Assembly: GCA_021166835.1 (NCBI GenBank)
Contig: JAJPEN010000063.1
Location: 1 to 64,000, forward strand
Length of the DNA stretch: 64,000 nt
Direction of reading: 5' to 3'
From: Burkholderiaceae bacterium
Lineage (GTDB): Bacteria; Pseudomonadota; Gammaproteobacteria; Burkholderiales; Burkholderiaceae
Shown in pieces: positions 19,132 to 27,938 of this stretch (its first letter is position 1; every line of letters begins with the position of its first letter). The translations under genes and the position numbers were made by a program. Under the pieces are notes generated by a model. It was not told the origin of the DNA. It was given only the letters and a program-made list of their open reading frames with translations, and did not search any database.

Positions 19132-20310
19132 TCAGAGTGCGCCTTCGCTGCGCAGCCGGTCGATCTCGCTCCGCGCGTAGCCCAGCTCGGAGAGGATCGC
19201 GTCGGTGTGCGCGCCGAGCGCGGGCACCGGATCGATGCGCGGCTCGTCGGCGCGCGACATTCCCGGCGGCAGCAGCGCGGGGATCGGGCCGGCCAAGGTG
19301 TCCACCTCCGTCCAGCGACGGCGCGCCTGCAGTTGCGGGTGCGCCCAGACGTCGGCCATCGTGTTCATGTTCGCGTTGGCGATTCCCGCTTCGTTCAGGC
19401 GATCGACGACCTGCTGCGCAGTGAGCGCCGCGAAGGCCTCGACGATGATCGCGCGCAATGCCTCGCGCGCTGCCGTGCGCCGCGCATTCGAGTCGAAGCG
19501 CGAATCGGCGGCCAGCTCGGGCCGCTGCAGCACCTTCGTGCAGAACACCTGCCACTCGCGTTCGTTCTGCAGCCCGAGCATCACGACGCGGCCGTCGCCG
19601 GCCGGGAACGGGCCGTAGGGGTAGATGGTGGCGTGCGCGGCGCCGGTGCGCGCCGGCGGCGGCTGCCCGTCGAAGGCGTAGTAGAGCGGATAGCTCATCC
19701 ACTCGACCATGCTCTCGAGCATCGAGACGTCGATGTTCCGGCCCTGGCCGCTGCGGCCGCGCTCGATCAGCGCGGCGAGGATGTTCGTGTAGGCGTACAT
19801 GCCGGCGGCGATGTCGGCGATCGAGCAGCCGGCCTTCGAAGGCTCGTCGGGCGTGCCGGTGATCGACAGGAAACCCGACTCGCTCTGGATCAGCAGGTCG
19901 TAGGCTTTCGCGTCGCGATACGGACCGTCGGCGCCGTAGCCGGAGATGTCGCAGACGATCAGCCGCGGAAAGCGCGGATGCAGCGCGTCGAAGGAAAGAC
20001 CCAGGCGCGCGGCGGCTCCGGGAGCGAGGTTCTGCACGAGCACGTCGGCGCGTTCGAGCAGCCGTTCGAGCACGACCGGCGCCTCGGCGTGCTTCAGGTC
20101 GAGCGTCAGGCTCTCCTTCGAGCGGTTCGTCCAGACGAAATGCGAGGCCAGCCCGCGCACGCGCTGGTCGTAGGCGCGCGCGAAGTCGCCCACGCCCGGA
20201 CGCTCGATCTTGATCACGCGCGCGCCGAGGTCGGCGAGCTGGCGCGTGCAGAAGGGCGCGGCAATCGCGTGCTCGAGGGTGACGACGGTGATGCCGTCCA
20301 GCGCGCGCAT
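19132..20310 (-). CDS. ict: Itaconate CoA-transferase (CaiB/BaiF, class III)
   Basis: A 392-residue family III CoA transferase. The catalytic aspartate is in GRNIDVSMLESM, and the N-terminal VVTLEHAIAAPFCTRQLADLGA and RSKESLTLDLK are typical. In the itaconate pathway it transfers CoA from succinyl-CoA to itaconate. Start and stop overlap the upstream acyl-CoA dehydrogenase stop by one base (TGATG). The family also includes many other dicarboxylate transferases; the specificity call rests on the adjacent ich- and ccl-like genes. Confidence 0.86.
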   Translation of the reverse strand: MRALDGITVVTLEHAIAAPFCTRQLADLGARVIKIERPGVGDFARAYDQRVRGLASHFVWTNRSKESLTLDLKHAEAPVVLERLLERADVLVQNLAPGAAARLGLSFDALHPRFPRLIVCDISGYGADGPYRDAKAYDLLIQSESGFLSITGTPDEPSKAGCSIADIAAGMYAYTNILAALIERGRSGQGRNIDVSMLESMVEWMSYPLYYAFDGQPPPARTGAAHATIYPYGPFPAGDGRVVMLGLQNEREWQVFCTKVLQRPELAADSRFDSNARRTAAREALRAIIVEAFAALTAQQVVDRLNEAGIANANMNTMADVWAHPQLQARRRWTEVDTLAGPIPALLPPGMSRADEPRIDPVPALGAHTDAILSELGYARSEIDRLRSEGAL

Positions 20311-21473
20311 CAGAACGACCTCGGCAGCCCGAGCACGTGCTCGGCGACGTAGGAGAGGATCAGGTTCGTCGAGATCGGCGCTACCTGGTACAGCCGCGTC
20401 TCGCGGAACTTGCGCTCGACGTCGTATTCGGCGGCGAAGCCGAAGCCGCCGTGGAACTGGATGCAGGCGTTGGCCGCTTCCCACGACGCCTTGGCCGCGA
20501 GGTATTTCGCCATGTTCGCCTGCGCGCCGCAGGGCTGGTGCGCGTCGTACAGGCGGCACGCCTCCCAGCGCATCAGGTTCGCCGCCTCGACTTCGATGAA
20601 CGACTCGGCGATCGGGAACTGCACGCCCTGGTTCTGCCCGATCGGGCGGCCGAAGACGACGCGATCCTTCGCGTACTGCGTGACGCGGTCGACGAACCAG
20701 TAGCCGTCGCCGATGCATTCGGCGGCGATCAACGTGCGCTCGGCGTTCAGGCCGTCGAGGATGTACCGGAAGCCCTTGCCTTCCTCGCCGATCAGGTTCT
20801 CCGCCGGGATCTCGAGGTTCTCGAAGAACAGCTCGTTCGTCTCGTGGTTGACCATGTTCGCGATCGGCCGCACCTCCAGGCCGTTGCCGATCGCCTGGTG
20901 CAGATCGACGATGAACACCGACATGCCCTCGGATTTCTTCTTCACCTCGGCCAGCGGCGTCGTGCGCGCGAGCAGGATCATCAGGTCCGAGTGCTGCACG
21001 CGCGAGATCCACACCTTCTGTCCGTTGACGACGTAGCGGTCGCCGCGTCGCACTGCGGTGGTCTTCAGCTTCGTCGTGTCGGTGCCGGTGGTCGGCTCGG
21101 TGACGGCCATCGACTGCAGGCGCAGCTCACCGGCGGCGATCTGCGGCAGGTACCTGCGCTTCTGCTCTTCGGAGCCGTGGCGCAGCAGCGTGCCCATGTT
21201 GTACATCTGGCCGTGCAGCGCGCCCGAGTTGCCGCCGCAGCGGTTGATCTCCTCCATGATCACCGACGCCTCGGTCAGGCCGAGACCGGAGCCGCCGTAT
21301 TCGGTGGGGATCAGCGCGGCCATCCAGCCGGCCTTCGTCAGCGCGTCGACGAAGGCTTCCGGATACGCGCGCTGCTCGTCGACCTTGCGGAAATACTCGT
21401 CGGGGAACTGCCTGCACAGGTCGCGAACGCCGTCGCGGATGTCTTCGTAGCGGTCCTGCAGGGAGGAAGTCAT
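20310..21473 (-). CDS. Acyl-CoA dehydrogenase
   Basis: A 387-residue acyl-CoA dehydrogenase of normal length. MAVTEPTTGTDTTKLKTTA (FAD/substrate loop), KVWISR, and C-terminal ACIQFHGGFGFAAEYDVER are diagnostic. A homolog (PA0879) accompanies the itaconate genes of P. aeruginosa; it might oxidise methylsuccinyl-CoA or another C5-CoA into the pathway, which is inference. It lies six bases downstream of the hydratase gene. Confidence 0.92.
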   Translation of the reverse strand: MTSSLQDRYEDIRDGVRDLCRQFPDEYFRKVDEQRAYPEAFVDALTKAGWMAALIPTEYGGSGLGLTEASVIMEEINRCGGNSGALHGQMYNMGTLLRHGSEEQKRRYLPQIAAGELRLQSMAVTEPTTGTDTTKLKTTAVRRGDRYVVNGQKVWISRVQHSDLMILLARTTPLAEVKKKSEGMSVFIVDLHQAIGNGLEVRPIANMVNHETNELFFENLEIPAENLIGEEGKGFRYILDGLNAERTLIAAECIGDGYWFVDRVTQYAKDRVVFGRPIGQNQGVQFPIAESFIEVEAANLMRWEACRLYDAHQPCGAQANMAKYLAAKASWEAANACIQFHGGFGFAAEYDVERKFRETRLYQVAPISTNLILSYVAEHVLGLPRSF

Positions 21474-21479
21474 GATGGC

Positions 21480-22472
21480 TCAGCCTCGATGGAGCTCGGC
21501 GCTCGCCTGCATCGCGAGCCGCCCTTCGTGATCGCGCGCCCACAGGTCGAAGGAGCGCTCGCCCGCGGCGCGTCCGCAGACCTCGAAGGCGTGCAGGTCG
21601 AACAGCGGACGCACCGCCTTGAATTCGAAGCGCGCCACGCGCGCGGCGGGCCGTTCGCGATGCAGCAGGTCGAGCAGCAGCGTGGCGATCAGCGGCCCGT
21701 GCACGACGAGGCCCGGGTAGCCTTCGACGCCGGTGACGTAGCTGCGATCGTAGTGGATGCGGTGGCCGTTGAAGGTGACGGCCGAGTAGCGGAAGAGCAG
21801 TACCGGGTCGGGCGCAATGCGGCGCGAGAACTGCTCGTCGGTGCGCGGCGCTGCGGGCGCAGCGGCTTCGGGCCGGGCCGGGGCGGCAGCGACCGGCGTT
21901 GCGCTCGCGCTCGCGCTCGCGCTCGTGCTCGTGCCCGCGCTCGCGTTCGCGCTCGTGCCCGCGCCGGCCGTCTTCGCTGCGCCGGCGCTGGCGGCTTTCG
22001 TTTCGCCGGCGCCGGCCGCCTTCGGCTCGTCGCGATAGACGATGTCGTGCTCCTCGCGGATCGCCACGCCGCGCGCGTCCGAGATCTCGTGCGCGACGGT
22101 GACGAAGACCAGCGAGCCGCTGCGGCCCTGCTTGCCGCTGACGTCGGCGATGCGCGAGTCGCGCGCGATGTCGTCGCCGACGCGCAGCGGATGCTCGAAG
22201 GAGAGACGCCCGCCCGCCCACATGCGGCGCGGCAGCGGCACCGGCGGCAGGAAGCCGCCGCGGCGGGGATGACCGTCGGGGCCGAGCTGAGAGGCCGGCG
22301 CCGCCGGCGCGAAGAACATCCAGTGCCACAGCGGCAGCAGCGCTTCGCCCGGCTCGCCGCGCACGTCGTCGCGATCAAGCGTGGCGGCCAGTTGCACGAC
22401 GCGCGCGACGTCGACGCGATCGACGCTGCGCTCGGTGCGTCCGATCCATTGTCGAAGGTGTTCGAGTTCCAT
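21480..22472 (-). CDS. ich: Itaconyl-CoA hydratase (double-hotdog, FAS1-like/MaoC type)
   Basis: A 330-residue protein of two hotdog domains (about 1-155 and 215-330), like mesaconyl-C4-CoA hydratase. WHWMFFAP in the first half and TFNGHRIHYDRSYVTGVEGY in the second (catalytic Tyr/His region) fit. It would hydrate itaconyl-CoA to citramalyl-CoA. The linker (about 155-210) is a Ser/Ala/Thr-rich low-complexity stretch made partly by the 6 bp repeats at 21901-21960. It is the first gene of the minus-strand operon, divergent from the LysR gene. Confidence 0.84.
   Translation of the reverse strand: MELEHLRQWIGRTERSVDRVDVARVVQLAATLDRDDVRGEPGEALLPLWHWMFFAPAAPASQLGPDGHPRRGGFLPPVPLPRRMWAGGRLSFEHPLRVGDDIARDSRIADVSGKQGRSGSLVFVTVAHEISDARGVAIREEHDIVYRDEPKAAGAGETKAASAGAAKTAGAGTSANASAGTSTSASASASATPVAAAPARPEAAAPAAPRTDEQFSRRIAPDPVLLFRYSAVTFNGHRIHYDRSYVTGVEGYPGLVVHGPLIATLLLDLLHRERPAARVARFEFKAVRPLFDLHAFEVCGRAAGERSFDLWARDHEGRLAMQASAELHRG
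21901..21960. repeat. Ten-unit hexanucleotide repeat inside the hydratase gene
   Basis: Ten consecutive 6 bp units of GCGCTC and close variants (GTGCTC, GTGCCC, GCGTTC) lie in the linker between the two hotdog domains. They encode alternating Ser/Ala/Thr/Gly residues and preserve frame. Confidence 0.85.
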
Positions 22473-22605
22473 TGCGACGCCGATACGGAAAGCCCAAGGA
22501 TGCGCGAAAAGGAGGACCGGGGACAATTCGCTTTCGGGGAACGGGGCCTTCGGCGCAGCGGAAGGGGGTCTACGGTGGCAGCCGACGCGGTGTCTTCCGG
22601 CCGAT

Positions 22606-22617
22606 CGGGTCGACCCG
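22606..22617. promoter_or_regulatory. 12 bp perfect palindrome in the ich/LysR divergent promoter
   Basis: CGGGTCGACCCG is a perfect dyad in the 181 bp region between the divergent ich operon and the LysR gene. A possible -10 (TAGACT, 22624-22629) for the LysR gene lies seven bases beyond. It is a candidate binding half for the LysR protein, although it lacks the textbook T-N11-A form. Confidence 0.4.
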
Positions 22618-22653
22618 TGCAGGTAGACTGCGAACACGCCGGAACCCCTGCCC

Positions 22654-23586
22654 ATGTCCCTGCATTTCGACCTCGTCGATCTGCGCCTGCTCGTGCGCAT
22701 CGCGGAAGCGGAAAGCCTCACCGGCGGGGCCGCCGCGATGCATCTGTCGCTTCCGGCCGCCAGCGCACGCGTGAAGCACCTCGAGGAGCGGGTCGGCGCG
22801 AAGCTGCTGCATCGCTCGAGCCAGGGGGTGGAGCTGACGCCGCCGGGGCTCGCTTTCGTGCAGCACGCGCGCACGGTGCTCGCGCAACTCGAGCACCTGC
22901 GCGCCGACCTGCAGGAATACGCGAAGGGCATCAAGGGCCACCTGCGCGTGTTCGCGAACACGACGGCGTCGAGCGAGTTCCTGCCGCAGGTGCTGCGCAC
23001 TTTCCTGATCCGGCACCCGGACGTGAACGTGGACCTGCGCGAACGATCGAGCGACGAGATCGTGCGTGCGGTGCTCGACGGGCAGACCGACCTCGGCATC
23101 GTGGCCGGCACGGTGCGCACCGGTCAGCTCGAGACGATTCCGTACCGCGAGGATCGGCTCGCGCTGGTCGTCGCCGAAGGCCACCCGCTGGCCGACGAAA
23201 CCTCGATCGATTTCGTGCGCACGCTCGACTTCGACCAGATCGGACTGCACGAGGCGAGCGCGATCCACGCCTTCGTGCGCCGCGTCTGCGACGATCTGCA
23301 TCGCGTTGCGCGCTTTCGCATCCAGGTCGGCAACTTCGAATCCGCCTGCCGGATGATCGAAGCGGGCATCGGGGTCGGCATCGTGCCGACTTCGGCCGCC
23401 TTGCGTCATGCGCGGACGATGGCGATCCGCATCGTTCCGCTGCGAGACGATTGGGCGCTTCGCCGCCTGGCAATCTGTGCGCGCAGTCTCGCTTCGCTGC
23501 CTTCGTTCGCGCTCGACCTGGTCGAACTGCTCGAAGAGGACGCGCGGCAGGCAACGGCGCCGCCCTCTGGAGAACCCCGCCGATGA
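22654..23586 (+). CDS. LysR-family regulator of the itaconate genes (ItcR-like)
   Basis: A 310-residue LTTR: winged helix at about 1-65 (VRIAEAESLTGGAAAMHLS, then LPAASARVKHLEERVGAKLL) and a periplasmic-binding-like co-inducer domain (about 95-290). It is transcribed away from ich and is followed by the VOC gene with a four-base overlap. The position equals PA0877 of the P. aeruginosa cluster, so an itaconate-responsive activator is the likely role. Confidence 0.9.
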   Translation: MSLHFDLVDLRLLVRIAEAESLTGGAAAMHLSLPAASARVKHLEERVGAKLLHRSSQGVELTPPGLAFVQHARTVLAQLEHLRADLQEYAKGIKGHLRVFANTTASSEFLPQVLRTFLIRHPDVNVDLRERSSDEIVRAVLDGQTDLGIVAGTVRTGQLETIPYREDRLALVVAEGHPLADETSIDFVRTLDFDQIGLHEASAIHAFVRRVCDDLHRVARFRIQVGNFESACRMIEAGIGVGIVPTSAALRHARTMAIRIVPLRDDWALRRLAICARSLASLPSFALDLVELLEEDARQATAPPSGEPRR

Positions 23587-23978
23587 TCGACCGTCTGGAT
23601 CACCTCGTCCTCACGACCTCGCATCCCGACGATTGCGCGCGCTTCTACACCGAAGTTCTCGGCATGTCGCTCGAGCGCTTCGGCGAAGGGCGCATCGCCT
23701 TCCGCTTCGGCGCGCAGAAGATCAACCTGCACGTCAAGGGCCGCGAATACGAGCCGAAAGCGCATCTGCCGGTGCCGGGAGCGCTCGACCTGTGCTTCAT
23801 CGCCGCGATTCCGCTCGACGACGTCATCGCGCGGCTGCAGGCGGCCGGCGTGGCGATCGTCGAGGGTCCGGTGCCGCGCACCGGCGCGACCTTCCGCTTG
23901 CGCTCGATCTACGTGCGCGATCCCGACCTGAACCTGATCGAGATCGCCGAGCGGGCGGATCCGGTGCCCATGTCCTAG
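23583..23978 (+). CDS. VOC-family (glyoxalase-like) protein
   Basis: A 131-residue VOC protein: DHLVLTTSHPDDCARFYTEVLGM at the N-terminus, KINLHVKG and the C-terminal DPDLNLIEIAE with conserved His/Glu metal ligands. It is coupled to the LysR gene (ATGA). P. aeruginosa has a ring-cleaving-dioxygenase-like VOC gene (PA0880) in the same cluster. The reaction is unknown. Its last four bases overlap the convergent AtuA-family gene. Confidence 0.88.
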   Translation: MIDRLDHLVLTTSHPDDCARFYTEVLGMSLERFGEGRIAFRFGAQKINLHVKGREYEPKAHLPVPGALDLCFIAAIPLDDVIARLQAAGVAIVEGPVPRTGATFRLRSIYVRDPDLNLIEIAERADPVPMS

Positions 23979-25912
23979 CCCGCCGGGATCGAAGCGAGCC
24001 GGCGCGGGTCGACCCGCAGCGGCATCGACAGCAGCATCTGCGCCATCCCCTTGCCCAGCGGATCGTTGCGCAACGAGGTCATTCCGCCGCCGCCCAGCGC
24101 GCGCTCGCAGACGAAATTGAAGCCGCCGATGCCGGGCAGCTCGTAGCGCACGACCGGGCCCTCGACGAGGTGCGCGAGATGCGCCGCGACGCGCTCGGCC
24201 GTGAGCTGCGCGCGCAGCACCGGCACGAGCGCGGCGCTGCGCGCGATGACGCCGATGTTCGACGTGTCGCCCTTGTCGCCGCTGCGCGCCCATGCCAGGC
24301 GTAGCAGCGGCACTTCGACCAGGTCGGCTCCAGGCGCAGCATCGGCGTCGGGCGCGACGTCGGGAACGCGAGCGGGATCCCCGCCGTTCACGGGATGGGT
24401 GCGGTGCGCGGAATCAGGGTTGCGGTCCGCGGCATCCGCATCGCCGGCGCCCGCGCTACCGCTGCCGGCGGGAATCTCCACCTCGATGCGCTCGCCGCGG
24501 TACACGACCGCGGGCGCGAAGCGGTTCTTCTCGACGAAAAACGCGAGCTGCCGGATCGACGGCGAAACCGACGGGCGGCCCGTCGCCCCGGTCGTGCCGG
24601 GCGCCCACGAGGTTCCGGCCGGAGCGATTTCGCGGGAGAACAGCTCGAGCGCCTCGCGCCGGGCGTGGCGTACCGAAACGCGCAACACGGCTTCGCGCGC
24701 CGCCTGCAGCGCGATGTTCACATGCGGTCCGTAGCCCGAACCCGTGCCGAGCACTTCGACGAGCGCGGCGCCGTAGTCGGGCCAGCCCAGCCGCGCGAAC
24801 ATCGCTCGCGTGCGCGCAAGGATCGCCTCTCCCGTGCGTCGCGCCTTCGCGACGGCGTCGATGCCGACGATCGTCAGCATCGCGCTCGAACGGTAGCCGT
24901 CGATGTGCGTCGCGCTCACCTTGTAGCGGTCATCGGGCGCACGGCCGCGCGCGCCGCGCACGCGAACGCGGTCGGCGCCGTCGGCGTCCAGGCGCACCTG
25001 CCGGAAGTCGCAGACGACGTCCGGCAGGCGGTAGGCCGCCGGATCGCCGATCTCGTAGAGCAGCTGCTCGGCGACGACCGCCGGCGTCACCTTGCCGCCG
25101 GTGCCGGGTGGCTTGGTCACGACGAATTCGCCGTCGGCCATGCATTCGACGATCGGGTAGCCGATGTTCGGCCAGTCAGGCACGGTCTCCCAGTCGGTAT
25201 GCAACCCGCCCGTGGCCTGGCAGCCGCATTCGATCAGGTGGCCGGCGAGACTGCCGGCGGCGAGCCGGTCGTAGTCGTCGGCCGACCAGTCGAAGGCGTG
25301 CAGCAGCGCGCCCAGCGTCACCGCCGAGTCGACGCAGCGGCCGGTGACGACCACCTGCGCGCCGGCGTCCAGCGCGGCGCGGATCGGCAGCGCGCCCAGA
25401 TACGCGTTCGCGCTGAGCAGCCTGGCGGGAACGGACCGGCCTTCGACGTCGACGAAGGCGCCTTCCCCCGCATGCGCCGACGCCGCACGCAGCGCATCGA
25501 CGACCGGCATTGCGTCATCGCCCTCGACCACCGCCACGTCGAGCGCGACGCCCTGCGACTGCGCCAGCTCGACGAGCGCCCGCGCGCAGGCCTGCGGCGC
25601 GACGCCGCCCGCATTGCTGACGACGCGAATGCCGCGTTCGACGATCTCGCCCAGCACCGACTTCATCGCGATGTCGACGAAGTCGGTGGCGTAGCCGACG
25701 GCCGGATTGCGCAGCCGCGCGCCGGCGAGGATCGACATCGTCGTCTCGGCGAGATAGTCGAAGACGAGAAAATCGACGTCGCCGTGCGCGACGAGTTGCT
25801 GCGGGCCCAGCGCGCTGTCGCCCCAGAAGCCCGAAGCGCCGCCGATGCGCACTTTGCGCTTTCGCGCGTGCGCGCCCGGACCGCGGGCGCCTTTTTCGCC
25901 GTCGCCGTTCAT
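23975..25912 (-). CDS. AtuA-family (DUF1446) acyclic terpene utilisation protein
   Basis: A 645-residue protein with an AtuA-like N-terminal domain (about 20-470: GASGFWGDSALGPQQLV, VSNAGGVAPQACARAL, GRCVDSAVTLGAL) and a C-terminal AtuA-like small domain (about 535-645: ARSGDKGDTSNIGVIAR, GIGGFNFVCERALGGGG). These are often separate proteins; here a Asp/Ala/Pro-rich linker joins them. AtuA is essential for citronellol/geraniol use in Pseudomonas but biochemically obscure. It is a single gene convergent with the VOC gene; no other atu genes are nearby. Confidence 0.85.
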   Translation of the reverse strand: MNGDGEKGARGPGAHARKRKVRIGGASGFWGDSALGPQQLVAHGDVDFLVFDYLAETTMSILAGARLRNPAVGYATDFVDIAMKSVLGEIVERGIRVVSNAGGVAPQACARALVELAQSQGVALDVAVVEGDDAMPVVDALRAASAHAGEGAFVDVEGRSVPARLLSANAYLGALPIRAALDAGAQVVVTGRCVDSAVTLGALLHAFDWSADDYDRLAAGSLAGHLIECGCQATGGLHTDWETVPDWPNIGYPIVECMADGEFVVTKPPGTGGKVTPAVVAEQLLYEIGDPAAYRLPDVVCDFRQVRLDADGADRVRVRGARGRAPDDRYKVSATHIDGYRSSAMLTIVGIDAVAKARRTGEAILARTRAMFARLGWPDYGAALVEVLGTGSGYGPHVNIALQAAREAVLRVSVRHARREALELFSREIAPAGTSWAPGTTGATGRPSVSPSIRQLAFFVEKNRFAPAVVYRGERIEVEIPAGSGSAGAGDADAADRNPDSAHRTHPVNGGDPARVPDVAPDADAAPGADLVEVPLLRLAWARSGDKGDTSNIGVIARSAALVPVLRAQLTAERVAAHLAHLVEGPVVRYELPGIGGFNFVCERALGGGGMTSLRNDPLGKGMAQMLLSMPLRVDPRRLASIPAG

Positions 25913-25956
25913 GTGTTCCCGCCCCTCGTCGCCGGCGATTCTGGCACACGACGCGA

Positions 25957-26005
25957 AGCGCGACGGCGCTGGCTCAGAAGTTCAGCGCGACGGCGCCGGC
26001 TCAGA
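25957..26005. repeat. Two 22 bp direct repeats at the 3' end of the M48 gene
   Basis: Copies at 25957-25978 and 25984-26005 match at 21 of 22 positions with a period of 27 bp. The second copy contains the TGA stop of the M48 peptidase gene and the first repeats the same stop context just downstream, as if the gene end had been tandemly duplicated. Confidence 0.8.
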
Positions 26006-27920
26006 CGCTCAACACGTCGGCGTCGATCTCGCGCGGCGAGGCGCCGCCGAAGGTCCGCACCGCAGGCGCGGGCGCGCTCGCGGCGCGCATCGACGGCGAG
26101 ACCGCCCGCTGCGCAGCCGGCGCACCGCGCGGCGCCGGGCAATCGATCGCGGCGGCGACCGCGCGCAGGAACGCTTCGTAATTCGGGTCGCCCGGCGTGC
26201 GGCCCAGCCCGCGCAGCACCTTCAGCAGGATCGGCTTGGACAGCGGCGGCAGCGCGAGCAGGACGTCGAGCGCGCGCGTCAACTCGGCGGTGCCGACCTC
26301 GTCGGGAGTCGCTGCCGGCGGCGGCACGTCGAGCAGCGCCGCGGCGTCCGCGAGCGCATCGCGCGTGCTGCGCGCGGAGGCTTCGCCAATCGCCGCGGCC
26401 ATCGCGAACAGCGCCGCGAGCGCGCGGCTGTGCTCGGAGCGCGTCGCGTTCGCCCTGCGCGACTGTTGCGCGACCGGCGTCGCGGGCAGCAGCCGGTGTC
26501 GCGCCAGCGTGTAGTAGACCCATTCGGACGAATCGACGCGCCCGTCGCGCTCGACGGCTCGCCGGCAGCGATCGAGCAGTTCGCGCCGGTGCGCGCTGCT
26601 CCAGCGGCGAACGCGCGCCAGCAGCAGTTCGAGCAGCGGCACGCGCAGCGCGGCGCCGGCGGGCGAGAGCACCCAGGCGAGCGCAGCGCGCAGTTCGGGT
26701 TCGGCGGCATCGTCGCCGCGCCCGACACCGCCGTTCGACATACCGCCGACCAGCGCTTCCAGCCACCGCGCAGCGCTCTCGTATCGAAGCGAAGCGTCGC
26801 GGATCCGCTCGACGAGCCTGGCCGCCGGAGACGGCGAATCCGCCGCGCGGACATCGAGCAAGGGCACGGCCTCGAGGCCCGCTGCCGGACCGAACGCGAC
26901 CTGCGCCTTCCGTTCAGCCTGCGCCACGCGGTCGCCGTCGGCGATCGGCTCGAGCGCCGGCATCGAGCGCCCGTACAGCCGCCGGATCCGCTCGCGCAGC
27001 GGGGGATGCGTGCTCAGGCGATCACCGACGATCGACGGCGGAACCAGCAGGAAATGCGCGACGAGCGGGGCATAGGCCGAGCGCAGCGCGGCGGGCCTGC
27101 CGCCGGCGATGCGGCGCAGTGCGCAGCCCAATCCGTCGCGATCGCGCGTGAACTGCACGGCCAGCGCATCGGCCAGGAACTCGCGCTCGCGGCTGATGCC
27201 GGCGCGCAGCAGCTGCGCCGCCGCGACACCGAGCCAGCCGACCGCGGATACCGCCGCCCCGGCAACGGCGAACACGATGCGCAGCGGAAAGAAGCGCTGC
27301 GCCGCGCTGTCGACGTCGAAGGCCGATGCGAGCATCCGCGCGCCGAGCAGGTGCAGCGAGAGCAGCCCGTACAACGCGCCGGCGAGCCGCGCGTTGGTCG
27401 CGCTGTCGCCGCCGACGATGTGTGCGATCTCGTGCGCGACGACGCCCTGCAGCTCGGCGCGCTCGAGCGCCTCGAGCGCGCCGCGCGTGACGACCACCGC
27501 GGCGTGCGCCGGGCTTTCGCCCGCGGCGAGCGCGTTGATCGACGGCTCGTCGAGAACGTACAGCGCCGGCACCGGCACGCCGGCCGCGATCGACACTTCC
27601 TCGGCGACGTCGCGCAGCCGGCGATGCAGCGGCTCGTCGTCGTCGAGCGCATGCGCGCCGAGCCGCCCGGCGAGCGCGGACGCGCCCTCGCGCAGCCGCT
27701 GCGTCTCGATCCACGCGCCGCCGAGGACGATCAGCAGCGTGACGAAAGTGTTCGTCTCGAGGAAGAAGCGCGGCGGCGCGAGGCGACCGGCGAGCAGTCG
27801 CCATCCGGCGAAGGCGGCGACGTCGACCGCGACGACGACGGCGACCAGCGCGAACACGAACAGCACGGCCAGGCGGCGCGAGCGTGTCCGCGCCCGGTCC
27901 TGGTGGGCGAAGAAGTCCAT
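26001..27920 (-). CDS. M48-family zinc metalloprotease, membrane-bound, with long C-terminal extension
   Basis: A 639-residue protein. Two N-terminal transmembrane segments (about 17-40 and 55-72) precede an M48 domain with VVAHEIAHIVGGD (zinc His163 and His167, Glu164) and the third-ligand region REREFLADALAV near 250. Two further membrane segments lie between. Beyond about residue 340 an Ala/Arg-rich helical domain of roughly 300 residues follows that is absent from HtpX. Adjacent lemA gene, as in many LemA/M48 pairs, suggests a shared role in membrane-protein quality control. Start ATG 27920; the frame is open to 28040 but that part lies in the palindrome. Confidence 0.88.
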   Translation of the reverse strand: MDFFAHQDRARTRSRRLAVLFVFALVAVVVAVDVAAFAGWRLLAGRLAPPRFFLETNTFVTLLIVLGGAWIETQRLREGASALAGRLGAHALDDDEPLHRRLRDVAEEVSIAAGVPVPALYVLDEPSINALAAGESPAHAAVVVTRGALEALERAELQGVVAHEIAHIVGGDSATNARLAGALYGLLSLHLLGARMLASAFDVDSAAQRFFPLRIVFAVAGAAVSAVGWLGVAAAQLLRAGISREREFLADALAVQFTRDRDGLGCALRRIAGGRPAALRSAYAPLVAHFLLVPPSIVGDRLSTHPPLRERIRRLYGRSMPALEPIADGDRVAQAERKAQVAFGPAAGLEAVPLLDVRAADSPSPAARLVERIRDASLRYESAARWLEALVGGMSNGGVGRGDDAAEPELRAALAWVLSPAGAALRVPLLELLLARVRRWSSAHRRELLDRCRRAVERDGRVDSSEWVYYTLARHRLLPATPVAQQSRRANATRSEHSRALAALFAMAAAIGEASARSTRDALADAAALLDVPPPAATPDEVGTAELTRALDVLLALPPLSKPILLKVLRGLGRTPGDPNYEAFLRAVAAAIDCPAPRGAPAAQRAVSPSMRAASAPAPAVRTFGGASPREIDADVLSV

Positions 27921-27938
27921 CGGCGGATGCGCCAGCTC

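Noticed and set aside
20337..23582. A very long plus-strand open frame opposite the acyl-CoA dehydrogenase and hydratase genes.
   Set aside because: Composition is antisense-like; only the final VOC part (from 23583) is recognisable protein.
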